NCBI RefSeq assembly: GCF_013522705.1
Contig: NZ_JAAMRE010000020.1
Coordinates: 1 to 64,000 of the forward strand
Direction of reading: 5' to 3'
DNA: 64,000 nt
DNA from: Pseudomonas lurida
Lineage (GTDB): Bacteria > Pseudomonadota > Gammaproteobacteria > Pseudomonadales > Pseudomonadaceae
The notes under the pieces were generated by a model. That model was not told the origin of the DNA and did no database searches. It was given only the letters and a program-made list of their open reading frames with translations. Positions 41,700 to 53,802 of this stretch are shown here, piece after piece. The stretch's first letter is position 1. Every line of letters starts with the position of its first letter. Made by a program: the position numbers and the translations under genes.

Positions 41700-43106
41700 T
41701 CAGCAGCTGTAGTACAGCTCGTATTCCAGTGGGTGTACGAAGGTGCGAACTTTGATTTCTTCTTCGCTTTTCAGCTCGATGTAGGCATCGATGAAGTCGT
41801 CACTGAATACGCCGCCTTTGGTCAGGAACGCACGGCCCTTGTCCAGCTCTTCCAGGGCTTCTTTCAGGCTGCCGCACACTTGTGGGATCTCTTTGGCCTC
41901 TTCAGGCGGCAGGTCGTACAAGTTTTTGTCGGCGGCGTCGCCAGGGTGGATCTTGTTCTGGATGCCGTCCAGGCCGGCCATGACCAGGGCCGCGAAAGCC
42001 AGGTATGGGTTGGCTGCCGGGTCCGGGAAGCGCGCTTCGATACGGCGAGCGCGTGGGCTGGACACGTAAGGAATACGGATCGAGGCGGAACGGTTGCGAG
42101 CCGAGTAGGCCAGCATGACCGGTGCTTCGAAACCTGGGACCAGACGCTTGTAGGAGTTGGTCGACGGGTTGGTGAAGCCGTTCAGGGCCTTACCGTGCTT
42201 GATGATGCCGCCGATGAAGTACAGGGCGGTGTCGGACAGGCCGGCATAACCTTCGCCGGCGAAGGTGTTCTTGCCTTCTTTGGCGATGGACAGGTGAACG
42301 TGCATACCCGAACCGTTATCGCCGTACAGCGGCTTAGGCATGAAGGTCGCGGTACGGCCGTAGGCATCAGCCACGTTGTGTACGCAGTACTTCAGGGTCT
42401 GGACTTCGTCAGCCTTGGCGACCAGGGTGTTGAACTTCACACCGATTTCGTTCTGGCCGGCAGTCGCCACTTCGTGGTGGTGAACTTCGATGACCAGGCC
42501 CATTTCTTCCATGGCGTTGCACATGGAGGTACGGATTTCGTGGTCGTGGTCGAACGGCGGGACCGGGAAGTAGCCACCTTTGATGCCTGGACGGTGGCCT
42601 TTGTTGCCGCCTTCCACGTCCTGGTCGGACATCCACGAACCCTGTTCGGAGAAGATCTTGAACATCGAGCCGGAGATGTCGGATTTGAATTTGACCGAAT
42701 CAAAGATGAAGAACTCTGGCTCCGGGCCTACGAATACGGTGTCGCCGATACCGGTGGACTTCAGGTATTCCTCGGCGCGCTTGGCGATCGCACGTGGGTC
42801 GCGGTCGTAGCCTTGCATGGTCGAAGGTTCGATCACGTCGCAGACGATGATCAGGGTTGGGTCTTCGGTGAACGGGTCGAGCACGGCAGTGCTGTCGTCC
42901 GGCATCAGGATCATGTCGGAGGCTTCGATGCCTTTCCAACCGGCGATGGAGGAACCGTCGAACATTTTGCCTTCTTCGAAGAAGGCATCATCCAGCGCAT
43001 CGCGAGCCGGCATGGTCACGTGGTGCTGAGTGCCTTTGGTGTCCGTGAAGCGCAGATCAATCCATTTGACGTCATGATCTTTGATGAGTTGAACCGACTT
43101 CGACAT
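41700..43106 (-). CDS. glnA: Glutamine synthetase, type I
   Basis: 468 residues. The catalytic beta-grasp and active-site motifs are FDGSSIAGWKGIEASDM, FIFDSVKFKSDISGSM, NGSGMHVHLSIAKEG and the C-terminal KNLYDLPPEE, which holds adenylylation Tyr397. It makes glutamine from glutamate, ammonia and ATP, and its activity is reduced by GlnE adenylylation at high nitrogen. The ATG at 43106 lies after a long leader with a sigma-54 promoter, matching NtrC control. Length is normal for GSI-beta. Confidence 0.98.
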   Translation of the reverse strand: MSKSVQLIKDHDVKWIDLRFTDTKGTQHHVTMPARDALDDAFFEEGKMFDGSSIAGWKGIEASDMILMPDDSTAVLDPFTEDPTLIIVCDVIEPSTMQGYDRDPRAIAKRAEEYLKSTGIGDTVFVGPEPEFFIFDSVKFKSDISGSMFKIFSEQGSWMSDQDVEGGNKGHRPGIKGGYFPVPPFDHDHEIRTSMCNAMEEMGLVIEVHHHEVATAGQNEIGVKFNTLVAKADEVQTLKYCVHNVADAYGRTATFMPKPLYGDNGSGMHVHLSIAKEGKNTFAGEGYAGLSDTALYFIGGIIKHGKALNGFTNPSTNSYKRLVPGFEAPVMLAYSARNRSASIRIPYVSSPRARRIEARFPDPAANPYLAFAALVMAGLDGIQNKIHPGDAADKNLYDLPPEEAKEIPQVCGSLKEALEELDKGRAFLTKGGVFSDDFIDAYIELKSEEEIKVRTFVHPLEYELYYSC

Positions 43107-43208
43107 AGTGTCCTCCGGGTGGCTTCGGGCTGGGGTAGTGGAGTTAGCCCTTAGAATGTGGGTGATGCCGGCGCGGATAGTCCGCCATGGCAACCTGCCT
43201 CACAAGAG

Positions 43209-43224
43209 AGCAAATTGCATGCCA
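43209..43224 (-). promoter_or_regulatory. Sigma-54 (-24/-12) promoter of glnA
   Basis: On the minus strand TGGCAT-GCAAT-TTGCT; the -12 element is perfect and the -24 has one change. Predicted start about 43198, giving a ~92-base leader. It lies in the 334-bp gap between glnA and thiI, which otherwise holds only NtrC-type and thiI promoter elements. Confidence 0.78.
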
Positions 43225-43327
43225 GTGCGCCAACATGGGTTTTCTGTTCCAAAAACGCCCCTATAAAGGTGCATTGCGACAAAACCGCAAAAACAGCGCA
43301 CTGCAATGTCGCATCATCTGCATCAAA

Positions 43328-43344
43328 TGCACTTCTTTGGTGCG
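43328..43344. promoter_or_regulatory. NtrC-type enhancer site of glnA
   Basis: TGCACT-TCTTT-GGTGCG matches the TGCACC-N5-GGTGCA consensus at 10 of 12 positions, about 130 bp upstream of the predicted glnA start. Confidence 0.65.
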
Positions 43345-43392
43345 TGACAGCTGAGGTGCATATTAACTGGTTAAACCTTGAGCGATTTCCGC

Positions 43393-43398
43393 TATAAT
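43393..43398 (+). promoter_or_regulatory. -10 element of thiI
   Basis: TATAAT, a perfect -10 hexamer 43 bases before the thiI ATG; the -35 region is AT-rich (TTAAAC) but not canonical. Confidence 0.5.
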
Positions 43399-43440
43399 CC
43401 GCGCCCCCCTTTTTCGGCAGGCCCTGCGCGCGCTGTTTCC

Positions 43441-44895
43441 ATGAAATTAATCGTTAAAGTCTTCCCCGAGATCACCATCAAGAGCCGACCGGTACGGACG
43501 CGTTTCATCCGTCAGTTGGCCAAGAACATCCGTGCCGTGCTCCGCGATCTGGACCCGGCTGTGGTGGTGAATGGCGTGTGGGACAACCTCGAGCTGGAAA
43601 CCCGTGTCACCGACCCCAAAGCCTTGAAGGACATGACCGAGCGCCTGAGCTGCATGCCGGGTATCGCGCATTTCCTGCAGGTGGACGAATACCCGCTGGG
43701 CGACTTCGACGACATCACCGAGAAGTGCAAGCGGCACTACGGCGGCTCGCTGGAAGGCAAGATTTTTTCGGTGCGCTGCAAGCGTGCCGGCAAGCATCCG
43801 TTCAGCTCGATGGATGTCGAAAAATACGTCGGCAGCAAGCTGCGTCGCGAGTGCGGCGCCGCCGGAATTTCCCTGAAAGCGCCGCAAATTGAAGTGCGCA
43901 TGGAAATTCGCGACCAACGGTTGTTCGTGATCCATAGCCAGCACAACAGCATCGGCGGCTACCCGCTGGGCGCTTTGGAACAGACCCTGGTGCTGATGTC
44001 CGGCGGTTTCGATTCCACGGTGGCGGCCTACCAGATCATGCGCCGCGGCCTGATGAGCCATTTCTGCTTCTTCAATCTGGGCGGGCGTGCACACGAATTG
44101 GGCGTGATGGAAGTCGCGCACTACATCTGGAAGAAGTACGGCAGCTCCCAGCGTGTGCTATTTGTGAGCGTACCGTTCGAGGAAGTGCTTGGGGAAATTC
44201 TCGGCAAAGTCGATAACAGTCATATGGGCGTAGTATTGAAGCGTATGATGTTGCGCGCTGCGTCCCGAATCGCCGATCAATTGCAGATCGACGCGCTGGT
44301 GACCGGCGAAGCGATTTCCCAGGTCTCCAGCCAGACGCTGCCCAACCTGTCGATCATCGACTGCGTCACCGAGAAGCTGGTGCTGCGCCCACTGGTCGCC
44401 AGCCACAAGCAGGACATCATCGACCTGGCAGAGCAGATCGGCACCGCCGCCTTTGCCAAACATATGCCGGAGTACTGCGGGGTCATTTCGGTGAACCCCA
44501 AGACCCACGCCAAGCGTCACCGCGTGGAGCATGAAGAGAAAGAATTCGACATGGCGATTCTGGAGCGTGCGCTCGAGAACGCCAAGCTGGTCCCGATCGA
44601 TCGCGTGATCGACGAGCTGGGCCAGGATGTGCAGATCGAAGAAGTCAGCGAAGCCCTGGCCGGCCAGATCGTCATCGACATCCGTCATCCGGATGCCGCT
44701 GAAGATGAGCCGCTGGAAATTCCTGGCATCGACGTACAAACGCTGCCGTTCTATGCATTGAACGCGCGTTTCAAGGAACTGGATAACAGCCGTCAGTACC
44801 TGCTGTATTGCGACAAAGGCGTCATGAGTCGCCTGCATGCTCACCATTTGCTCAGTGAGGGGTATGCCAATGTGCGCGTTTATCGACCGAGCTAA
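43441..44895 (+). CDS. thiI: tRNA 4-thiouridine synthase / sulfur carrier ThiI
   Basis: 484 residues: THUMP domain, PP-loop ATPase (LVLMSGGFDSTVAAYQ) and C-terminal rhodanese domain with the active cysteine in YLLYCDKGVMSRL. It makes 4-thiouridine in tRNA and, where the C-terminal domain is present, supplies sulfur for thiazole. The ATG at 43441 opens MKLIVKVFPEITIKSRPVR, the usual N-terminus; the frame upstream overlaps the promoter. Confidence 0.96.
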   Translation: MKLIVKVFPEITIKSRPVRTRFIRQLAKNIRAVLRDLDPAVVVNGVWDNLELETRVTDPKALKDMTERLSCMPGIAHFLQVDEYPLGDFDDITEKCKRHYGGSLEGKIFSVRCKRAGKHPFSSMDVEKYVGSKLRRECGAAGISLKAPQIEVRMEIRDQRLFVIHSQHNSIGGYPLGALEQTLVLMSGGFDSTVAAYQIMRRGLMSHFCFFNLGGRAHELGVMEVAHYIWKKYGSSQRVLFVSVPFEEVLGEILGKVDNSHMGVVLKRMMLRAASRIADQLQIDALVTGEAISQVSSQTLPNLSIIDCVTEKLVLRPLVASHKQDIIDLAEQIGTAAFAKHMPEYCGVISVNPKTHAKRHRVEHEEKEFDMAILERALENAKLVPIDRVIDELGQDVQIEEVSEALAGQIVIDIRHPDAAEDEPLEIPGIDVQTLPFYALNARFKELDNSRQYLLYCDKGVMSRLHAHHLLSEGYANVRVYRPS

Positions 44896-45034
44896 GAGCC
44901 CGGGGCTGTTTGCCTGTGGCCTGCGTCACCGGCCCCCCGACTCTGCCGTCAAGCTGTAACGGCAAGGCCTGACTCTACTGTTAATCGCTGCCACGACCTG
45001 ACAGCACACCGAATCCTCTGATCGAGATACACAA

Positions 45035-46855
45035 GTGATCGAAAATCTACGTAACATCGCCATCATTGCTCACGTTGACCATGGTAAGACCACCCTGGTA
45101 GACAAACTCCTGCGTCAATCCGGCACCCTGGAGCGCAACGAGCTCAACGACGAGCGCGTGATGGACTCCAACGACCAGGAAAAAGAGCGCGGTATTACCA
45201 TCCTGGCGAAAAACACCGCCATCAACTGGAACGGCTACCACATCAACATCGTGGACACCCCGGGCCACGCCGACTTCGGCGGCGAAGTAGAACGCGTAAT
45301 GTCGATGGTCGACTCCGTGCTGCTGCTGGTTGACGCTCAAGACGGCCCTATGCCGCAAACCCGTTTCGTGACCAAGAAGGCTTTCGAAGCCGGCCTGCGT
45401 CCGATCGTGTGCATCAACAAGGTTGACCGTCCAGGCGCGCGTCCGGACTGGGTTCTGGACCAGATCTTCGACCTGTTCGACAACCTGGGCGCCACCGAAG
45501 AACAGCTGGACTTCAAAGTCGTCTACGCCTCGGCCCTGAACGGCATTGCCGGTCTGGACCACAACGACATGGCCGAAGACATGACCCCGCTGTACCAGTC
45601 GATCGTCGACAACGTACCTGCGCCGAAAGTCGACCGTGACGGTCCGTTCCAGATGCAAATTTCGGCACTGGACTACAACAGCTTCCTGGGTGTTATCGGC
45701 GTTGGCCGTATTGCCCGCGGCAGCGTCAAGCCGAACACCCCGGTTGTGGCTATCGGCGCCGATGGCAAGAAACGCAACGGCCGTATCCTGAAGCTGATGG
45801 GTCACCACGGTCTGCACCGTATCGACGTTGAAGAAGCTTTCGCCGGCGACATCGTATGCGTGAGCGGTATGGACTCGCTGTTCATCTCCGACACCCTGTG
45901 CCAGCCGGACAACGTCGAGGCGATGAAGCCTCTGACCGTTGACGAGCCAACCGTTTCCATGACCTTCCAGGTAAACGACTCGCCGTTCTGCGGTAAAGAA
46001 GGCAAGTTCGTGACCTCCCGTAACATCAAGGAGCGTCTGGACAAAGAGCTGCTGTACAACGTTGCCCTGCGCGTTGAAGAAGGCGACTCGGCCGACAAGT
46101 TCAAGGTATCCGGCCGTGGTGAGCTGCACCTCTCGGTACTGATCGAAACCATGCGTCGCGAAGGCTTCGAAATGGGTGTTGGTCGTCCGGAAGTGATCAT
46201 CCGTCAAGTTGACGGCGTGAAGCAGGAACCGTTCGAAAACGTCACCATCGACACCCCTGAAGAATCCCAGGGCAAGGTCATGGAAGAGATGGGCCTGCGT
46301 AAGGGCGACCTGACCAACATGGTGCCGGATGGCAAGGGCCGTGTACGTCTGGAATACAACATCCCTGCTCGCGGTCTGATCGGTTTCCGTAACCAGTTCC
46401 TGACCCTGACCAACGGTGCTGGCATCCTGACCTCGATCTTCGATCGCTACGACACCATGAAGTCCGGCGACATGTCCGGCCGTCAGAACGGTGTTCTGGT
46501 TTCGGTTGAAACCGGCAAGGCGCTGACCTACTCCCTGGAAACCTTGCAGGCGCGTGGCAAGCTGTTCGTTGAACACGGTCAAGAGATCTACAACGGTCAG
46601 ATCGTTGGTCTGAACAGCCGTGACAACGACATGGGCGTCAACCCAACCAAAGGCAAGAAGCTCGACAACATGCGTGCTTCGGGTAAAGACGAAACCATCG
46701 CCCTGGTTCCACCTGTTCGCTTCACTCTGGAACAGGCCCTGGAATTCATCCAGGACGACGAGCTGTGCGAAGTCACGCCGAAGTCGATCCGCCTGCGTAA
46801 GAAGATCCTGGACGAAGGCGAGCGTACCCGCGCTGCCAAGAAAGCCAAGAACTGA
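45035..46855 (+). CDS. typA: Ribosome-associated GTPase BipA/TypA
   Basis: 606 residues from a GTG start (cgag upstream). The G motifs are AHVDHGKTT, RGITI, DTPGHADFGGEV and INKVDRPGARPD, followed by EF-G-like domains and the TypA-specific C-terminal domain. It assists 50S assembly and translation under stress and at low temperature. Monocistronic, ended by a strong terminator. Confidence 0.97.
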   Translation: MIENLRNIAIIAHVDHGKTTLVDKLLRQSGTLERNELNDERVMDSNDQEKERGITILAKNTAINWNGYHINIVDTPGHADFGGEVERVMSMVDSVLLLVDAQDGPMPQTRFVTKKAFEAGLRPIVCINKVDRPGARPDWVLDQIFDLFDNLGATEEQLDFKVVYASALNGIAGLDHNDMAEDMTPLYQSIVDNVPAPKVDRDGPFQMQISALDYNSFLGVIGVGRIARGSVKPNTPVVAIGADGKKRNGRILKLMGHHGLHRIDVEEAFAGDIVCVSGMDSLFISDTLCQPDNVEAMKPLTVDEPTVSMTFQVNDSPFCGKEGKFVTSRNIKERLDKELLYNVALRVEEGDSADKFKVSGRGELHLSVLIETMRREGFEMGVGRPEVIIRQVDGVKQEPFENVTIDTPEESQGKVMEEMGLRKGDLTNMVPDGKGRVRLEYNIPARGLIGFRNQFLTLTNGAGILTSIFDRYDTMKSGDMSGRQNGVLVSVETGKALTYSLETLQARGKLFVEHGQEIYNGQIVGLNSRDNDMGVNPTKGKKLDNMRASGKDETIALVPPVRFTLEQALEFIQDDELCEVTPKSIRLRKKILDEGERTRAAKKAKN

Positions 46856-46873
46856 GTTAACTCAGGCTGAATG

Positions 46874-46911
46874 AAAAACGCCCCCGGTCGAAAGGCCGGG
46901 GGCGTTTTTTT
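46874..46911. terminator. Bidirectional terminator between typA and the YkgJ-like gene
   Basis: AAACGCCCCCGG-TCGAAAGG-CCGGGGGCGTTT with A-run before and seven T's after; it serves both convergent genes. Confidence 0.92.
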
Positions 46912-46951
46912 ATGCCTGACCGTTCCCGCGCTCTGCGTGGGAACGATCAGA

Positions 46952-47386
46952 TCAGAACTTATCGAGGGTCTTGAAGTTAGTCTCGCGCACCACTTCTTTA
47001 GGCTTATACGCGCAATACCCCGGCCGCGGCCCGATCTTCGGGTGGTTACGGCAGGTGTCCGGGCGCTTGTCGTAGATGGTGCAGAAGCGCGTCTTGCGGT
47101 CCAGGTACAGGCAATCGTTGTTGCTCATGCGCTGCAGGGTAAAAATCTCGGATTTGTTGTTGTAGCGCTCGACGATGCCTTCCTTCTGCAAGCGCTTGGC
47201 GATGTTCTTCGGCGGGTCGCCGCGTTCGAACTCATCAACGATGCCAATGCGGATCAGGTCCTTGATCTTCACCTCAACCGGCAGCGTGCAGCAGCTGGAC
47301 ACGCAGCCACCGCACATATGGCTGGAATATTTCTGCCAGGTTTCGAGACGGTCGAGTTCCGCGGCGGCGATCAGTTGAGGCTTCAT
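46952..47386 (-). CDS. YkgJ-family cysteine-cluster protein
   Basis: 144 residues with eight cysteines. The N-terminal cluster is CGGCVSSCC (CxxCxxxCC), with NDCLYLDRKTRFCTIYDKRPDTCRNHPK and a later GYC. This matches the putative zinc/iron-chelating YkgJ/UPF0153 group. Small soluble protein, no signal peptide. The role is unproven; metal binding is inferred from the spacing. Confidence 0.88.
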   Translation of the reverse strand: MKPQLIAAAELDRLETWQKYSSHMCGGCVSSCCTLPVEVKIKDLIRIGIVDEFERGDPPKNIAKRLQKEGIVERYNNKSEIFTLQRMSNNDCLYLDRKTRFCTIYDKRPDTCRNHPKIGPRPGYCAYKPKEVVRETNFKTLDKF

Positions 47387-47614
47387 CAGGGTTCCAGGAT
47401 GGGGCGGTAGCAGGGCGCGCGATCATACCGGGATTGATGATTTTTTGAACAATATTTTCAGCTTTTTCCTTCGCGGCAGGGATTGGGCACGCCCCCTGCA
47501 TCTAATCCCGTCAACAGTAAATGAGTTAAAAAATTGACGAACCAGAGCCTGCAACCGCGTGTCAGAGCGTCTAGGCTCTAGCAACTCCTTCTATCTCGCC
47601 CGAGGTCGCATTTG

Positions 47615-50065
<2,451 letters not shown>

Positions 50066-50083
50066 ACCTGGCAAATCGAAAGT

Positions 50084-50174
50084 ACGGGAGGGGGCTTGCC
50101 TCCGATGGCAGGGTGTCAGTTTGCAGATATGTGGACTGGTACACCGCTATCGGGAGCAAGTCCCCTCCCACATT
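50084..50174. repeat. REPIN (paired inverted REPs)
   Basis: Left arm ACGGGAGGGGGCTTGCC(TCCGATGGC), right arm GCTATCGGGAGCAAGTCCCC..CCACATT, inverted around GGTGTCAGTTTGC. Spacer words match the REPINs at 36251 and 41511. It lies between glgP and the DUF2339 gene. Confidence 0.85.
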
Positions 50175-50223
50175 GGTTGCGCGTCGATATACTGAGCGCC
50201 GGTTCGCTTAGGGAATATCGTCG

Positions 50224-53200
50224 ATGCAATGGATTTTCATGCTGGTTGGCCTGGTGCTCGGCTGGACGCTCGATGAGTCGTTCTATGATGCAGGCATGGC
50301 TGCGCTGCTGGGGCTGGGCATTGGCCAGGCCATTCGCCTGTCGATGCTGTCGTCCAAGGCGGACCAACAGGGGCGCCAGCTGGAGATCGCGCAAAAAGCC
50401 CTGAGCGCTGTCGAGCAGCGTCTGGCGCAATTGGAGAAACCCGCACGACAACCCGATCCCACGCCTGCGCCGGCTGCACGCGCGGTGTTTGTCGAGGCGC
50501 CTGTCGCCGAATCCGCCAAAACCCCACCCGCACCGCAAATCAAGGCGCCCGAACTCGTCTGGGAATTGCCGCCTGACCTCGCACCCGTGGCCGTCGCCAA
50601 ACAAGCCAGCCAACCATTGCCCGACGATGTGTGGGCATCGGCTCCAGTACCTGCACCCGCACCTGCACCGCGTGCTAAAGAACCTGCCGTACCCCGTGGC
50701 CCCAATCTGATCGAGCGTGCCCTCGGCGGCGCGCGTAACTGGCTGTTTGGCGGCAACACCGTGCTGCGCGTCGGTGTGGTGCTGTTATTTCTCGGCCTGG
50801 CGTTCCTGCTGCGCTATGCCACCGAAGGCATGGTGGTGCCGATCGAGGTGCGTTACGCCGGGGTGGCGGCGGCGGCCGTCGGCCTGCTGGGCCTGGGCTG
50901 GTGGTTGCGACTGCGCAACAGTCACTATGGGTTGATGCTGCAAGGCACCGGGATTGCGGTGTTGTACCTCACGGTGTTCGCCGCGATGCGTCTGCACCCG
51001 CTGATCGATCCGAGCGCGGCGCTCGGGCTTTTGGTGGCGGTGACGGTGTTTTCGGCCATCCTGGCGATTACCCAGGATGCGCTGGGGCTGGCCTGCGCGG
51101 CGGCGCTTGGCGGGTTTGCCGCGCCGATCCTGACGTCTACCGGTTCAGGTAATCATGTGGCGTTGTTCAGTTACTTCGCCTTGCTCAATACCGGCATCCT
51201 CGCCATCGCCTGGTTCAAGGCCTGGCGCTTGCTCAACCTGATCGGTTTCGTCGGCACCTTCGGTATCGGCTTTGCCTGGGGCCTGCGTTCCTACACCCCG
51301 GAACTGCTGTGGAGCACCGAGCCGTTCCTGGTGTTGTTCTTCCTGATGTACCTGGCCATCGGCCTGTTGTTTGCGCGCCGCAAATTGTTGGAGATGCGCG
51401 ACGCGCCGGAAGACGACAGCCGTGGCGCACTGTTGCGCTGGTCGGCGGCCAAGGGCGATTACGTCGACGGCAGCATGCTGTTCGGCCCGCCGCTGGTGGG
51501 CTTTGGCCTGCAGTTCGCGCTGGTGCAGCACCTGGAATTCGCGGCGGCGTTCAGCGCGTTGGGCCTGGGCATCATCTATATGGGCCTGGCCCGAATACTC
51601 AGCGGCGGGCGCGCGTTGCTGCTGGCGGAAACCTGCCTGGCTCTGGGCGTCATATTCGCCAGCCTGGCTATTCCACTGGGGCTGGACGCACGCTGGACCG
51701 CTGCCGCCTGGGCGGTGGAAGGTGCCGGCATCTTCTGGCTCGGCTTGCGTCAGCAGCGGCCATTGGCCCGGGCATTCGGCCTGTTGCTGCAACTGGGCTC
51801 TGCGTTGGCGTTCCTCAGCGAACTGCATCGGGGCGAGCACACCCTACTCGAAGGCGCGCCATTGGGCGCGCTGCTGCTGGGCGCGGCGTTGCTGTTCAGC
51901 TTCGATCAATTACGCAAAGCTTCGACCGAGCAGGCCGCAGAGTGGGAGCGTAAAGGCCTGCCGGTACTGGCCAGCCTTGGCTTGAGCTGCCTGTACCTGC
52001 TGGCACCGTTGCTGCTGCTGACCCAAGGTACCGCGATCAGCTGGGCCGTCGCCGGCCTGGCGACACTGTTGATCGGCCTGCGCATCGGCTCCAGGACGTT
52101 CCTGTTTACCGCGTTCGCCGTGCAACTGTTGGGCGGAGCGCTGTTCCTGCTGCGCCTGAAGGGCGGTGAAGGCGAAGCGGTGTTCGACGCCGGTTGGAGT
52201 GGTTTGTTGACCGCGTCACTCATCGGCCTGGCCTTGATCGGCGGCATGTTGCTGGCGGCGCGTGACGACCGGGTGCGCGGCGATGTGCGGCTGTTGCGTG
52301 GGCTATCGGTGGTATTGCTCGCCGGCCTGGTGCTGATCAACCTCGCGGTGCTGTTCGTGCTGCCATGGGCCAGCGCCAGTGGCGTATGGGCACTCAGTGG
52401 TTTGTTGATTATCTGGCTGAGCCTGTACCTGCAACAGCGCGTGAGTTTTGTGTTTGGGTTGTTGCTGCAACTGATCGGCGGCGGTTCGTTCCTGCTGTCG
52501 GTGTCGGCGCTGCTCGGGCCGTTGTCCGGCGAGGCTCTGCGGCCCCTGGCGCACAGCGGCTTCTGGACACCGATGGTGCTGGGCCTGGCCGCGCTGGTCG
52601 GCGCCTGGCGCCTGCAACGTCAGCCTCATGCGCCGCTGTTTACCGCGCTGAAGCTGCAGCGTCTGTCCGACCTGCTGCTGGTGTGGGGCGCGGCCTGGTG
52701 GACCCTGGCGGTGAGCGGCGAAGTGCTGCGGTTTATTCCCGACGAGCTGCAAGGCTCCGTCTTGCTGGGGACTGCGGCGCTCAGCGTGGCGATCTGGAGT
52801 GTCTGCGCGACGCGCTTGCGCTGGGCCTCCCTGGGCATGCTTTGCACCCTGCTGATGCCGGCGGCGGGCATGGTGTTGCTGGTGTCCGCCCATACCTATT
52901 ACCACCCGGCGGCGCGCTACGGCTGGCTGGCCTGGTTGGCAGTGTTTGCCGTGCATTTCGTCTCGCTGCGGCGGTTGGCGGCGGTGGTGCCTGGCAAAGT
53001 GCTGAGTATTGCCCACGTGTTGGGCTGCTGGATGCTGATCGGTGTGCTGGCCCTGGAACTGCGTTACGGCCTGTTGAGCCTGTCCAGCGAATACAACGCC
53101 TGGCGTTGGCTGGGCTGGGCGATTCTGCCGAGTCTGTACCTGGTGCTGGCCGCCGCGCCGCGCCAATGGCCGTGGCCGGTGGCGGTGTATCCGCGTGAGT

Positions 53201-53802
53201 ACCGTGTGCTCGCCGCGCTGCCCCTGGCGGTGTTGATGCTCGGCTGGTTCTGGCTGGCCAACACCTTCAGCGACGGCACGGCCAAGCCGCTGCCGTATGT
53301 GCCGCTGCTCAACCCGCTGGACCTGGGCCTGCTGTTCGCCTTGCTGGGTGTGTACCTGTTGTCGCGCAGTGTGGCGCCGCAACGTGGACCACGGGCGCAG
53401 CTGATCGCACAAGGTGTGGCGGGTGTTTCGCTGTTTGCGTTCTTCACCGCGCTGGTGATGCGCACCGCGCACCATTGGGGCGGCGTGCCATTCCAGCTGG
53501 ATGCGCTGCTGGCGTCGATGCTGGTGCAGGCCAGCCTGTCGATCGTGTGGACGCTGATCGCCCTCGGCCTGATGATCGGCGGCCATTTGCGTCATCGTCG
53601 CGATGTATGGCTGATCGGTGCGGCGCTGATCGCAGTGGTGGTCGCCAAGCTGTTCTTTGTCGAGCTGAGCAACCGTGGTGGCCTGGCGCGGATCGTATCG
53701 TTCATCGGCGTGGGCGGGTTGTTGCTGGTGGTGGGCTATTTCGCACCGCTGCCGCCCAAGCGTGCCGAACCCGTATTGGAAACTGAAGGAGCAACCTCTT
53801 GA
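50224..53802 (+). CDS. DUF2339 giant multi-pass membrane protein
   Basis: 1192 residues. A TM helix and a proline/alanine-rich linker (about residues 75-160, e.g. PTPAPAARAVFVEAP) precede LIERALGGARNWLFGGNTVLRVGVVLLFLGLAFLLRYA, the DUF2339 signature, and then about 30 hydrophobic segments to the C-terminus. It is the only large gene of its kind here and overlaps the DUF3999 gene by 4 bases, so the two are translationally coupled. Function unknown; a membrane transport or envelope role is conjecture. Confidence 0.88.
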   Translation: MQWIFMLVGLVLGWTLDESFYDAGMAALLGLGIGQAIRLSMLSSKADQQGRQLEIAQKALSAVEQRLAQLEKPARQPDPTPAPAARAVFVEAPVAESAKTPPAPQIKAPELVWELPPDLAPVAVAKQASQPLPDDVWASAPVPAPAPAPRAKEPAVPRGPNLIERALGGARNWLFGGNTVLRVGVVLLFLGLAFLLRYATEGMVVPIEVRYAGVAAAAVGLLGLGWWLRLRNSHYGLMLQGTGIAVLYLTVFAAMRLHPLIDPSAALGLLVAVTVFSAILAITQDALGLACAAALGGFAAPILTSTGSGNHVALFSYFALLNTGILAIAWFKAWRLLNLIGFVGTFGIGFAWGLRSYTPELLWSTEPFLVLFFLMYLAIGLLFARRKLLEMRDAPEDDSRGALLRWSAAKGDYVDGSMLFGPPLVGFGLQFALVQHLEFAAAFSALGLGIIYMGLARILSGGRALLLAETCLALGVIFASLAIPLGLDARWTAAAWAVEGAGIFWLGLRQQRPLARAFGLLLQLGSALAFLSELHRGEHTLLEGAPLGALLLGAALLFSFDQLRKASTEQAAEWERKGLPVLASLGLSCLYLLAPLLLLTQGTAISWAVAGLATLLIGLRIGSRTFLFTAFAVQLLGGALFLLRLKGGEGEAVFDAGWSGLLTASLIGLALIGGMLLAARDDRVRGDVRLLRGLSVVLLAGLVLINLAVLFVLPWASASGVWALSGLLIIWLSLYLQQRVSFVFGLLLQLIGGGSFLLSVSALLGPLSGEALRPLAHSGFWTPMVLGLAALVGAWRLQRQPHAPLFTALKLQRLSDLLLVWGAAWWTLAVSGEVLRFIPDELQGSVLLGTAALSVAIWSVCATRLRWASLGMLCTLLMPAAGMVLLVSAHTYYHPAARYGWLAWLAVFAVHFVSLRRLAAVVPGKVLSIAHVLGCWMLIGVLALELRYGLLSLSSEYNAWRWLGWAILPSLYLVLAAAPRQWPWPVAVYPREYRVLAALPLAVLMLGWFWLANTFSDGTAKPLPYVPLLNPLDLGLLFALLGVYLLSRSVAPQRGPRAQLIAQGVAGVSLFAFFTALVMRTAHHWGGVPFQLDALLASMLVQASLSIVWTLIALGLMIGGHLRHRRDVWLIGAALIAVVVAKLFFVELSNRGGLARIVSFIGVGGLLLVVGYFAPLPPKRAEPVLETEGATS

